A DNA stretch of 25,781 bases from Obelidium mucronatum (GCA_025765595.1 JAIVFH010000343.1:1-25781), one strand, 5' to 3'; positions 9,540 to 19,525 are shown, counted from the first letter of the stretch. The notes: generated from the sequence alone by a model not told the origin. Made by a program: numbers and translations.

Positions 9540-10723
9540 GTTTGAAATCCGGCGATTGACTACAGAATCGGATGAAGCAGCAGTTGGCCCAAGTCGCTTC
9601 GTTAGCCTACAGCTCTGGTGAATCCTACACAGAATCTTTACTTCCAGGGTTCTTAAAGTGGGGTCATCCAATCCATGGAAAGAAAGCAAACCGTGAATTT
9701 GATGGACTCTTTTCTTCATCCGGCGGGCTTCTTGGAAGATTTTGACCAAGACTTTTGCAAATGTGGAAATCAAGGTTGATAATCCCGGCAAGTCAAAGAC
9801 ACCAGAAAATAGTTAAAGGAAAAGAGCAAGGAGGCGATTCAAGCATCGCCACAGTAGTCACACCGACGCCCGTCGCCTGGTAGCACCGGGTTGGTGCAAT
9901 GCGGCATGATTTGATTCTACGTGATTTCTCTCAAACTTCTTCAAGAGTCAGGGTTCCATTCGTGCGCTTGGGTTCTGAGATTCAGACAACACTCTGCAGG
10001 GTTATTTGCTGTTCAAGTTCATGACGAATGAGTCAAAGTTGAGTTTCTTGGCGTTTCTTCTATTTTTTTTTTTTTTTTTTTGGTTTGACTCAATTTTCTT
10101 CTCTTCCCTTAAAATTTGCGGACTCGTTTTTGGTCTGCAGGGAGCTTTGATCAATGATTTGAAGATTAATGATTTTGGTTTACGAAACTCCGGAAGCCCT
10201 GTACGCCTTCCTCGGCTTCCCTAAGCGAACAGAAAGACCAAATCAGGTACATTAAAGTAACAACTCAAGAAGCCGATTTATTTCGACTCTTTTTGGATCC
10301 ACGCGAAGCTCAAGCCGCTGGAGAACTTTCCGGAATTGGGAGGATGGGCGTCGAAACAAACCGTGTCTCTCAAGGTCGTGAATCTTGAGAAACTGTTTAG
10401 CGATATTTTTCGGGCCGTGATTTCAACGGTGTGGATGGATTTAAGTTGCGGACCCGTATAGATATGTTTACACTCCGCCAGTCTTGATTTCGTTTGAGAA
10501 TGGAGCTGCCCGTGTGTTGGCGGTGGGTGAAGACCATTCTAGTGAAGCTGGTGCAGTGTTGGATATTGGTGTGGCTGAATTTTCGTCGCTGGTTGTTGGT
10601 GCTGTTTCTTTGAAAGTCTTGGCGAGATGTGGAAAGGCATTTGTTTCTCCAATTGATAAGCTGGCAACTGTAGGCAAGGTGTTTTGGTTTGAAGATTTGC
10701 CAATCAACAACGTCTTCTTTTGA
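9540..10723 (+). pseudogene. Decayed Eis-like GNAT/SCP2-fold N-acetyltransferase
   Basis: Pieces of one protein appear in changing frames. Near 9540 there is a typical GNAT start (FEIRRLTTESDEAAV), shifting frame into VASLAYSSGESYTES. HTDARRLV (about 9855) resembles the acetyl-CoA loop. ESGFHSC and LGSEIQT follow (about 9945-9990), then EALYAFLGFPKRTERPNQ and QIRYIKVTTQEADLFRLF in two frames (about 10180-10300) and KVVNLEKLFSDIF (about 10370-10410). The open stretch ending at 10723 contains LISFENGAARVLAV, FSSLVVGAVSLKVLARCGKA and a final FW-x-x-x-LPINNVFF, the layout of the C-terminal sterol-carrier-like domain of Eis-type acetyltransferases. Several frameshifts and stops separate the pieces. 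One T-rich segment (about 10030-10140) ends in CTGCAG and may be an intron. A multi-intron gene with sequence errors is the alternative. The family call rests on pattern memory. Confidence 0.55.
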
Positions 10724-10865
10724 GTCTAGAGGTCTGGAGTGAAATGTTCAAAAATTGAGGTTTTGATTAAAACCTGAGTTTTTGTTCGGGCTTGACAGAA
10801 AAATATAAAAATTGGATTTGAGAAGAATCAGACGCTTAAGATAATTTGATTGCCAAAAAAAAGAC

Positions 10866-13800
10866 ATGGCATCACTTCTCCTGGCTGCGTACTTAGGAGC
10901 CCTTTCTGTGGCGGCTGCGCCAGTGAACCAAGCTATTCTGTTTGGTAAGTGCCCGCAGCCTTTTGCAACAGTGTCGGTGGCTAAGTTTGATACACAGGCT
11001 TTGACTCGAATTTGCCATCCTCTTACTCCGCTGCGGTTGCATTGGATTTATACAATGTTCCTTCTATTCGCTACGATGTTGCAACTAGTCTGGCATTTGC
11101 GACTCTCCCACTCTATGCTGGCTCTGTCGCCAACTTCTCGATGATTTTGCTCGGCAGCGGCGCCATCGGCTTCTCTCCCGATCAATGGTCCCAACTCTAT
11201 GCTTACCAAGAAGCCAACAATGTGCGCTTAGTGTCGTTCTACGATCAGCCTGGAATCGGCTCGGCTGCCGGCTTGACCTCTGGATCAGGTGTTTTTGGAG
11301 GCGTCTACACGGTAGCGCCGCTCAATGCCATTGGCTCTACACTGGCAGGATTGCCAGCGTCTTACTCTGTGAACCTTGATACTAGCGCGTGAGTGTTGTT
11401 TAGCCAGACTCAAACCTTTTGTCAATGGATAGTGCCCCTTAACAACGTAAACACCTAGATTTGGCACTATTTATCCTGCAACGGTTTTGAACACTACCGC
11501 AGTTACTCCAATCCTCAGTTTTAGCGCCAATGGCGTTTCAACTGTCGGTGCCGTTGTCTACAAGTTTACCCCAAGCCGAGAGCAAATCTCCTTCTTCTAC
11601 CAGACTGCCGCTTGGGATGCAACTGGCAATCTTCAGGGTATTTCAAGATATACCAACGAAATCTGGCTCAGCTGGGTGTCTCGCGGACTCTACAGTTTGA
11701 TCCCGGCTCCAGTAGTTGCGCACTCAGCACAAGTCCGCACCCGTGCCTTGATTCTTTCCACTGGTCTTGGTGCTGAAGAGTACCCGCAAACTACGTTCCA
11801 GAGCTATGGCTTGGACTATGACACACTTGTTTTCACGAATGCCACCATGTCGGACTCACCATTACCACTTGAATTGGTTCCTAATTCTATTGGTAAATAC
11901 AGCATTATCGTTTCTGCGAATGGTCAAATGATTGGTATGTTGTCTTTTTGTTTTTTTCGACTTAAAAGGTTTCTGTTTTGCTGACGTCATCACCTTAACT
12001 TAGACGCATTCACAAATGGCTCCTATTTGTCGACGTTGTATCCATGGCAATGGAAACAGATTTACAACTATCAGCAATATTACGGTGTTCGTTTGGTTGT
12101 TATCGATGACGCACCAACAGCAGCCCCATACTCTGGAAAAGTTGCCGCTGTTGGGGGTGCAATCGGCTGTAACCCAACGACTATTCTTAACATTACAGTT
12201 GCGTCTGCCAATTTTACTGCCGCTGCCGGTTTGAAGTCCACCTGGTCTCTCACTGCTGGTGATGGAAAAGTCGGAGGCTCTTGTAACTTTCCAGCAGTTG
12301 CGGTCGACAACTCCGCTGTTACTCCCGTCTTAAACTTTGAACAAAATGGTATTGCAGCTGCTGTTATTGACTTTGGTCGCAACCAACAGCAAATGTCCTT
12401 CTTCCTTCCCTGCCGTTCTTGGTCAATTACCTGCACGACTATCAGCCACATTTGGTTCCAATGGGCTACCAAAGGATTGTACACTGGACTTCGCCGAATT
12501 TACTTTACTCCTCAAATCGATGACCTCTTCTTGACAACTGATGGAAACAATGAGTTTGGAAATTTCTCGGCTTTCCGTGCTAGCCCAGCTGATATCCAGG
12601 GGCTTATGGATTGGATGCCGGATTTGAACAGTCGTTTGCCGCCTGGATCTAACGTTACTATTGAAATGGCCTTCAACGGTTTGTTTGCGTTGGGTGGTGA
12701 CTGCTCTTTTTATTGTACTTAGCTTCTTTTTGCACATTTAGGAAATGGTGTATTGGAAAAGATCTCAAACACAACTGACTATTACATCAACTTGGATCCA
12801 GATTTGACAGACACTGGATTGGACTGGGTCAAGCCATTGGGAACTGGTCAATCGATTTGGCCAAACCTTACCACCGTCAACAGAAACTGGGCTATTGCTG
12901 CCTTGGCCAACGATACTTTGTACAACTTCTTTTCCGCTCCAGGAAACCTTTCTTCGGTCTCAAGCAAGTTCCTTTGGTGCTCCCACACGTTTACACACGA
13001 AATCTTCAACAACAACTCGTACAGTGACACAATCAATGAAGTTTCCTTTAACTTTGCACTCGCAAGTAAAAACTACTGGGGTCTCGATGGTCAGCCATTC
13101 TGGAGTAATAAGTCAATGGTCACTCCTGGAATCTCTGGAATCTTCAACGGGGATGCTCTTCGGGCTCTGTCGGACTTCGGGATTACTGGAGCCGTGGGTG
13201 ACTCTTCTCGCGCCAAGACCCTCAACACAGCACGTCCACTATGGTGGCCTCTTACCACTACCTTTGCTGACAACGGTTTTGACGGATTCACTGTCATTCC
13301 TCGTCAATCTCTCGCCATCTACTTCAACGCGACCAACCCAGAATACAATGCCCAGCTTTATAACAACATTTACCAACATACTGGTGCAAATGCTAAGGAT
13401 TTCGGCTTCGTTCTTCAAGCCGAAGTGGATCGCAACATGCGAGTCTTTGCGTTGTTGAACTGGGCGTCAGCCATGTTCCATCAAGCCAACTTGCGTAACG
13501 CCGATCTTCCTGTAGTTACCGTTGGATCAAAGACAGGAAAGTTGGGGCTTATGCAGCAATGGGTCGAAGCAGTTCTCGGTAAATTCTCCCAAGTCTCCAA
13601 CTGGCCAATTGTGTCCGTGAAGCAAGATGACTTGACTCAAAAGTTTATCAATCGAAAGATTTACGAAACTGCAGATGTTTCAGTTATTCAGCTTGTGAAT
13701 GTTGATGCTTCTGGTGTTTCGGTTGTTGGATTCAATGTTTCTTCTGCCAAGAGTTGCATTGCCCCTGTCACGCTGCCGCCTGGAGTTGGAGCTGCATCAC

Positions 13801-14855
13801 TTCCTGCTGGAGCTACTACAGAGCAAATTGGTGTGGATTCTGTTACAGTTTGGATTCCTTTGGTGGCCAATGGTTCTCCAGTATCTGTCTTGTTCGGTCC
13901 CCTTGTTCCAACCACGACAACTACTTCTGCGACTACCAAGACTACCACGACTGCTCAAACAACAACAACTTCTACCACTACCGCCCCAACCTCCACTACT
14001 GCTCCAACAACAACCTCTACTACTACCTCAACCACCACAACTGCGCCAACTACAACCTCCACCACTACCACCCCAACAACTTCAACTACTACCGCCCCAA
14101 CAACTTCCACCACCACCACTACCGCCCCAACCACCACTACTGCTCCAACAACTTCAACTACTACCGCCCCAACTACCACTACCGCTCCAACAACCTCTAC
14201 CACTACCGCTCCAACAACTTCGACAACAAAGGCAACCACCACCACCCCAACCACCACTACTGCTCCAACAACTTCAACTACTACCGCCCCAACTTCCACT
14301 ACCGCTCCAACAACCTCTACCACTACCGCTCCAACAACTTCGACAACAAAGGCAACCACCACCACCCCAACCACCACTACTGCTCCAACAACTACCACTA
14401 CCGCTCCAACCACTACCACTACCGCTCCAACAACTTCGACAACAAAGGCAACCACCACCGCCCCAACCACCACTACTGCTCCAACAACCTCTACCACTAC
14501 CGCTCCAACAACTTCGACAACAAAGGCAACCACCACCGCCCCAACAACTTCGACAACCAAGGCGACAACTACCGCTCCAACAACTTCGACAACAAAGGCA
14601 ACTACGACTGTGGCTGTGACGTCAACAACCACAGCAAAGCCAACCACTACCACGACCACCACTACAACCACTACAAAAACCACCACTACCACCACTACCA
14701 CCACTACTACCAAAACCACCACTTCATCTTCTCCTGTTCCAGTTCCAACAGTACCACCAGGCGGATCTTGCAAGTTTGGAGACCGACAGTGTGTGAGCCA
14801 TGTCTTATTTGTTTGTTTCGGCAGAGAGTGGCTGGAAAGGGCTGGTGGTTGCTAA
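10866..14855 (+). CDS. agd3: Agd3-like secreted polysaccharide deacetylase (CE18-type) with duplicated N-terminal module, Thr/Pro stalk and Cys-rich tail
   Basis: Exons 10866-10944, 10998-11388, 11459-11934, 12004-12678 and 12742-14855, encoding 1244 residues. Signal peptide at 1-19. Two related modules follow (about 27-255 and 260-475). Shared blocks are DQWSQLYAYQEANNVRLV with PWQWKQIYNYQQYYGVRLV, AVTPILSF with AVTPVLNF, and WLSWVSRGLY with WFQWATKGLY. The second runs into the catalytic domain (about 480-900): PQIDD near 485 is the likely catalytic/metal aspartate motif, and SHTFTHE near 622-626 supplies the metal histidines of the polysaccharide-deacetylase fold. This order resembles Aspergillus Agd3 (CBM87 plus CE18), which deacetylates secreted galactosaminogalactan; the substrate here is inferred. 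Residues 929-1204 are a mucin-like Thr/Pro stalk. The tail has spaced cysteines (CKFGDRQCVS...C...C), like small carbohydrate-binding tails, and stops right after a Cys. Confidence 0.85.
13908..14737 (+). repeat. Thr/Pro/Ala-rich mucin-like stalk repeats
   Basis: Units coding APTTSTTT, APTTTT and STTKATTT are repeated, with Thr in most positions; the last part is almost pure Thr with Lys. Within it, 14161-14280 and 14281-14400 are a nearly identical tandem pair of 120 bases, differing at only a few positions, which points to recent expansion by unequal exchange or slippage. Confidence 0.9.
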
Positions 14856-15098
14856 AAGACAAAAAAACGCGCACTGTGATCACAAAAAACCCCAACTTTT
14901 ATCCTGTTACGTACCTCGTTTCCATCTTCTATTTTTTTTGCCCTTTTTTCGTTTGCGTCTGTATGTGTCCGTGTTTTGTGTGTACGTGTGTGTGTGTTGC
15001 TATGATTCTTAATTTTTTTTGGCCCAAATCGCTTATGAGAAAAAAAGTAAATAAACGGAAAAAGACATAGACTTATTCTATCTGAATGATTTAAAATC

Positions 15099-15142
<44 letters not shown>

Positions 15143-15257
15143 TCTTTTCTCCCCTTTCCTTTAATTCTCCCTCACTCCCTTATCATTTTTTTATGACTTT
15201 ATTTCTGACACAAATTACAGTTTTTTTACTTTTACATGTTTTTTTAAGTTGTTACAC
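14856..15257. other. 3' intergenic region between convergent genes, with a 39-base poly-A
   Basis: No gene is seen. It holds a T-rich, TGTGTG-containing 3' flank of the deacetylase gene, an AATAAA at about 15048, a run of 39 A (15100-15138), then T/C-rich sequence up to the stop of the minus-strand gene. Confidence 0.6.
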
Positions 15258-16260
15258 TTATTGCACCCAATTCTTAAAATTCTCTTCTCGGAGAACAGCC
15301 CGCTGATCCAACACGTTTTTGACTCTCCCCTCTGGATTCAAAACATCCGCCATCCACATTGCCCAAACCGTGCCCACCACCATTGCAAACTGGGAATGAT
15401 CAAAATTCATCCACGTTATTTTATCCACCTCAAACGAAACTTGTGCAAACGCACCCGGTCGGCCTTCTTCCAATACGGGTGAAGCCGTGTACCCGTATTT
15501 CCGTCCGTAGAATAAATCGCGGGAAACACGTGTTCTACCGAAATCTGTCCATTTGTTGTTGTTGATGCTGCTGCTGCTGCTGCTGCTCCCGCCGCCAGCT
15601 GTGTTTTGGAATCTGAGGTCATGACGAACGAGACCGTCTTTGGCGTCCTCCTCAGCATCCCGAGCCGCAACGACAGAAGAATGACCAGAAGAGCCCGGCT
15701 TGAACATGTTCCGGAGAAAGCTTTCGACTTTTGATTTGCGGGGTGTCACTGGTTTCCACCAGAACGCGGTGTGCTGTTGTCCAACATGGAAGTTTGTGAA
15801 GGCGATACTTCCCAGGGACACTGAATAAGTCTGAGGGAAAAAAGTGGCAGACGTAGATTCACTGAATACTACTTTGAAAGAGTGCCATGAGTCGTTTGGT
15901 TGAGATAGTCCTGACCCACCGCCTTTCACAAAGTGGTGCCAGAGTTCTGCGACCACTGTTCTTGGCGGGAAGTATAAACTCAGAAGAGAACTGTGTGGGT
16001 GGGTTGTGGCGGGTGTCGGTGACTCTTGAACCTGGACTTGAGCCCACGTAGGACTGCGTGACGTCTCGATAGGCTGCGAATGAGGCTGGCGTTTGATGCC
16101 AGTTGTCGATGGTGGCTATTGCTTCCGTTTTGGTTGATGGGGAATCGAATACTTGGATAATGTTTGGATCTTGAGTTGATCGGCAGAAGTAGATTACCTG
16201 AGGCCAGGTGCGATTGTCTGGAGAGGAATCAGGGTACGGGGGTGGTTGTTCCTCCTCCAT
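15258..16260 (-). CDS. Unrecognised 308-residue protein with N-terminal PPPY motif
   Basis: Exons 16032-16260 and 15258-15955; intron 15956-16031 (GTTCAA..CAG) joins SYVGSSP to VVAELWHHF in frame. I do not recognise the family. The N-terminus MEEEQPPPYPDSS contains PPPY, a WW-domain ligand motif. Two compact segments look folded: about residues 15-75 (TWPQVIYFCRS, PNIIQVFDSPS) and 78-145 (ELWHHFVKGG, SWHSFKVVFSE, SLGSIAFTNFHVG, TAFWWKP). A polar linker holds a Ser run encoded by AGC repeats. A Trp-rich C-terminal part follows (NKWTDFGRTRVSRDLFYGRKYGY, then DKITWMNFD and VVGTVWAMWMADVLN). No signal peptide or clear membrane helix is visible. The coding start is the first ATG, 120 bp beyond the biotin synthase stop on the same strand. 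The aromatic pattern suggests beta structure, but I assign no function. Confidence 0.7.
15565..15588. repeat. CTG/AGC trinucleotide repeat
   Basis: CTG repeats on the plus strand encode the Ser run (AGC) of the minus-strand 308-residue protein; a likely site of length variation. Confidence 0.8.
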
Positions 16261-16380
16261 TGAAATTTTTGATTGTTTTTTCAAGCTAAAAAGCTGTTTG
16301 ATCGATTTTAATGAAATACAAGATTTAACGGCTTCAACAGTTTTTTTTTAATGCCCCTTTTTTTTAAAAACACTCCCTTC

Positions 16381-17970
16381 TCAAACCAGAACTTCATCCA
16401 AACCCCTGTTGGCGGCCCTCTTCAAGTCCTTCAGCTCCTTCTCCTGCTGTTCCATAGTAATGCTTTTTGGTTCCAATGGAATCAGTCCGAGAGTTTCAAA
16501 CATTTGCTTGTCATCGTTGTGAGCATTGTTTGGCGTCGTTAGGAGCTTGTCGCCTGTGAAAATCGAGTTTGCACCTGCCATGAAGCAAAGAGCCTGTTCT
16601 GGCTGGGTGAAACGAACACGACCAGCACTGAGACGGATCATTGTTTGTGGCATGACGATACGGGCTGTTCCGATCATACGAATCATTTCCCAAATCTTGA
16701 CTGGCTATTTGTTTTAAATGTTTTTTTTTGGGTGAAAGGAGCGCAGAAAAGAAAATCAAAACCAATGTGGTACAGAATAAAAACAGGCAGCAAACCTCCA
16801 ATTGTTCCAATGGAGTACCCTCGACTGCCAACAGAGCATTCACAGGAACACTTTCGGGGTGTTCAGGCAAAGTAGCAAGAGTATGCAACATTCCGACACG
16901 ATCGCTATCACTTTCGCCCAATCCAATGATTCCCCCACTGCAAACGTTAATTCCAGCATCTCTGACATGAGCAAGTGTAGTCAAACGTTCGTCGTAGGAA
17001 CGGGTGGTAATAATTTTGGGGTAGTATTCGCGAGAAGTGTCGACATTGTGGTTGTATGCCGTTAATCCAGCTTCTTTGAGTTGCTTCGCTTGCTCTTGGG
17101 TGATCATTCCAAGTGTGCAACACACTTCCATACCCATACCGCTTAATACATTGCAATTTTAATGGAAGACACCAAAAAGGAGGGGGTGCAAACGACATAC
17201 CGAATCTCCTTCACGTATCCCAAAATATCCTTGAAGTTTGTTTTGCGACCTTCCATGTCTCTCCATGCAGCTCCCATACAGAACCGGGAGGAGCCGGCAT
17301 CTTTGGCAGCTCTCGCAGCTTCCAAGACGGCATCTTGCTTCATGAGTTTAGTCGATTCGACAGCAGTGTTGTGTTTGGATGATTGAGGACTACAATTTGG
17401 CTTAGTAAGATTGATTTGGTGCAAAAGCCAACATGATGTTTGAAGGGTGAGAGGGGGTGGATCGAATAATCTTTTTCACATTCGATTATCGTGCTCTCTT
17501 TCCTTTGGCGAATGGGCCGTGAATGCGGATAGTTGAAGGGTGAGATAAGATGATGCATTGTGAGCAAGCCGCCCAAACAGCAGACAGGTGGAGGGGCCAA
17601 GACGCACCAGTACGAGCAATCTTCCGAGCATCCTCCGGTTTTGATGCTCAGCAGAGTGCACTGCTGGACCGCCCGTCCGTCAAAGTTCCTGCGATGCACC
17701 AGCGACTGCAGCGAGAGACATCAGCGCCAAACAAGAAAAAGAAGAACAAAAAGAAGAACAAAAAGAAGAGCGCACCGAGTAGAACAGCAGATCCATCAGC
17801 GGCGACTCGTAGATGGCGCCGATCTGCGCGCGCGTCCAGTTTGTCTTCGGCGCGCCGCCGGCGAGCGCCGCTTCTTCGGCGGCGCTCGGCGCCCGCGAGC
17901 GCGGCGCGGCGACAGCGGCCGTCACGGACGCCAGCGAGCGGCGCGGCTGCAGCGAGAGACGGCGCAGCAT
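16381..17970 (-). CDS. bioB: Biotin synthase, mitochondrial
   Basis: Exons (minus) 17776-17970, 17608-17705, 17201-17389, 16796-17141 and 16381-16704; 383 residues. The radical-SAM motif is rebuilt across intron 2 as [14 protein letters not shown], giving Cys91, Cys95 and Cys98 for the [4Fe-4S] cluster. Cysteines in [21 protein letters not shown] and INVCSGG, with Arg in MIRLSAGR, correspond to the ligands of the [2Fe-2S] cluster that donates sulfur. [10 protein letters not shown] and [16 protein letters not shown] are family signatures. The enzyme inserts sulfur into dethiobiotin to give biotin. The N-terminus [16 protein letters not shown] is Arg/Ser/Leu-rich and acid-free, a good mitochondrial presequence. 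The first exon is very GC-rich and the gene diverges from dethiobiotin synthetase, 14 bp away. Introns run 59-218 bases. Confidence 0.96.
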
Positions 17971-18060
17971 TTCGGGCAGAAAAAATGCCGCTTTTCTCCG
18001 TGTTCTCCGCAAACACAAACACCGGAAAAACTATCCTGTCGGCGGCCCTGTGTCGCGGCG
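17776..18060. other. GC-rich island spanning the bioB/bioD starts
   Basis: GC-dominated sequence rich in CpG covers bioB exon 1, the 14-bp gap and the start of bioD, in contrast with the AT-rich introns around it. The edges are approximate. Confidence 0.6.
17971..17984. promoter_or_regulatory. 14-bp divergent start gap, bioB/bioD
   Basis: Only 14 bases separate the two start codons. Leaders of the two genes must overlap, or be extremely short, if both ATGs are used. Confidence 0.6.
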
Positions 18061-18831
18061 CAAGCAGACGGCTCGGCGCTGAAAACGTTGCCTACATTAA
18101 GCCAGTGCAGACCGGCTTCCCGGACGACAGCGACGAGCGCTTCGTCACGGACTTCTGCAAGGGCATCCATGCAAGGACACTCTTTGCATACAGGGATCCC
18201 ATCAGTCCACATCTGGCTGCAATAATAGTATGCTTTCTTTCGTTTTGTAGTTTTATACCAACTCAAGTCTCATAACAGGAAAACCGTCCACTTGACGACC
18301 AAACTGTCTTAAAAGCAATTCAAGAAGAAATACAATCGTCAATAAACAAGCGGCGATGTAAATCCAAGAAGGGTTTCATTTTGGTGGAAACAGCAGGAGG
18401 TTTGGTGTTTTTGCCTTTGAACCCTTGACACAATATCTCTGATATTGAATTGTGAAAGAATAGGAGTTAACTCGCCTGCTGCATCTGGAACCCTTCAATC
18501 CGATCTTTACAAATCTCTGCAAATTCCGTCCGTTCTGATTGGAGATTCCAAACTCGGTGGTATCTCAACCACACTCTGTTCCTATGAAAGTATGCGACTA
18601 CGCGGATACGATATCCCCTTACTTCTCATGTTCAATGATGAACGATATCGAAATCACGAAATTATCCAAAAGTTTGTTGGCGCTCCCGTTGTTATTATCC
18701 CCACCCCACCTGAGAAACCATCTTCAAGCAATATGGAACAAAACCTTCAACAAGATCGATTCAATCTGCTTCAATATTTTGAAAGCATCGATTCGCTCAT
18801 GGCGGAAACCGTGGACAGTATTTCAAAATAA
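17985..18831 (+). CDS. bioD: Dethiobiotin synthetase, stand-alone
   Basis: Exons 17985-18227, 18279-18399 and 18464-18831; 243 residues. It makes dethiobiotin from 7,8-diaminopelargonate, CO2 and ATP, the step before biotin synthase. Motifs: P-loop SANTNTGKT at residues 8-16, active-site KPVQTG (Lys39), SPHLAA, then ETAGGVNSPAASG rebuilt across intron 2, and GDSKLGGISTT with YESMRLRGY. These read like the dethiobiotin half of the bifunctional plant/fungal BioD-BioA proteins rather than E. coli BioD. Here the frame stops after residue 243, where those proteins continue into the aminotransferase; no aminotransferase sequence follows. The ATG gives almost no N-terminal extension, so no presequence is visible; the frame is open upstream, but its ATGs lie far inside antisense bioB. 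The 3' end converges on the CDGSH gene, 38 bp away. Confidence 0.93.
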
Positions 18832-18869
18832 ACTGTATTTGTTTTATGGTTTACAATTCTATGAAATCG

Positions 18870-19525
18870 TCATTCATCGTCAAGTACACCTGGCACATAT
18901 CCACACTTGTCGCAAATTTTGATGACATTCTCGTGCGGTGAGTCAGGACATTCCTTCACTGCTTTGAGGTATTTTAGTGGCAGATGAATGTCTGTGTCAC
19001 GAAATTCCAATAAATTAGTATATATTTAACCATTGAACTGGGAAGAAAAATACTTAACGAGATGCATCACAAAACGGCGGATCTGTCGTATACTTGCAAT
19101 TACAGATACTATAGAAAGACTGCGCTCCACCATCTTTTTTCGTTCCTTCCACAACCCATTTAAGAGGTTTGAATTTGGTTCCAATATGGCTTTCTATTTG
19201 AAAAAAAAAAAAAGGAATCAGAGTGCTTGAATGGTTTGACAAACAACAAAAAGAAATAAGGAATCACCCAACTATCGCACCACGGTTGTGTTTTACTCAA
19301 GCCGCAGGTACACCAAAGCTTTGTTTCACCCATAGATAGGTTTCGTACGTTGATTGGACCGTACTGTCACACGACATCCCAAGTTATTATTTGACAGTTT
19401 CGAAATGAAAGCAAGGAGTGTATGTACCACCAACATACCATTGGCACACACGGTTTCAAGCATGGAGCGCTTCCAAGATCTTCAATATCGGCTGTGGGTG
19501 CTGATGTAGTCGGTGCTCCGCTCAT
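18870..19525 (-). CDS. Dual CDGSH iron-sulfur protein (CISD3-like) with Cys-rich C-terminal extension
   Basis: Exons (minus) 19439-19525, 19273-19363, 19059-19193 and 18870-18991; 144 residues. Two CDGSH motifs are rebuilt by splicing: CTCGLSKTQPWCDKSH (ligands Cys47, Cys49, Cys58, His62) and CNCKYTTDPPFCDASH (Cys90, Cys92, Cys101, His105). Each would bind a 3Cys-1His [2Fe-2S] cluster. The linker FKPLKW is typical of type-3 CDGSH proteins, which carry two motifs in one chain and in animals are mitochondrial (CISD3/MiNT). Unlike those, there is no obvious presequence (MSGAPTTSAPT, followed by Cys-containing LKPCVP). A C-terminal extension adds KECPDSP and ICDKCGYVPG, with a CxxC pair. Introns 2 and 3 both cut inside the CD-x-SH signature. 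Role: iron-sulfur or redox handling, inferred from the family. Confidence 0.9.

Noticed and set aside
13955..14773. Long Val-rich open frame on the minus strand
   Set aside because: It is the antisense of the Thr/Pro stalk repeats (ACC/ACT read backwards as GGT/AGT/GTG-type codons) and has no start context or family signature.
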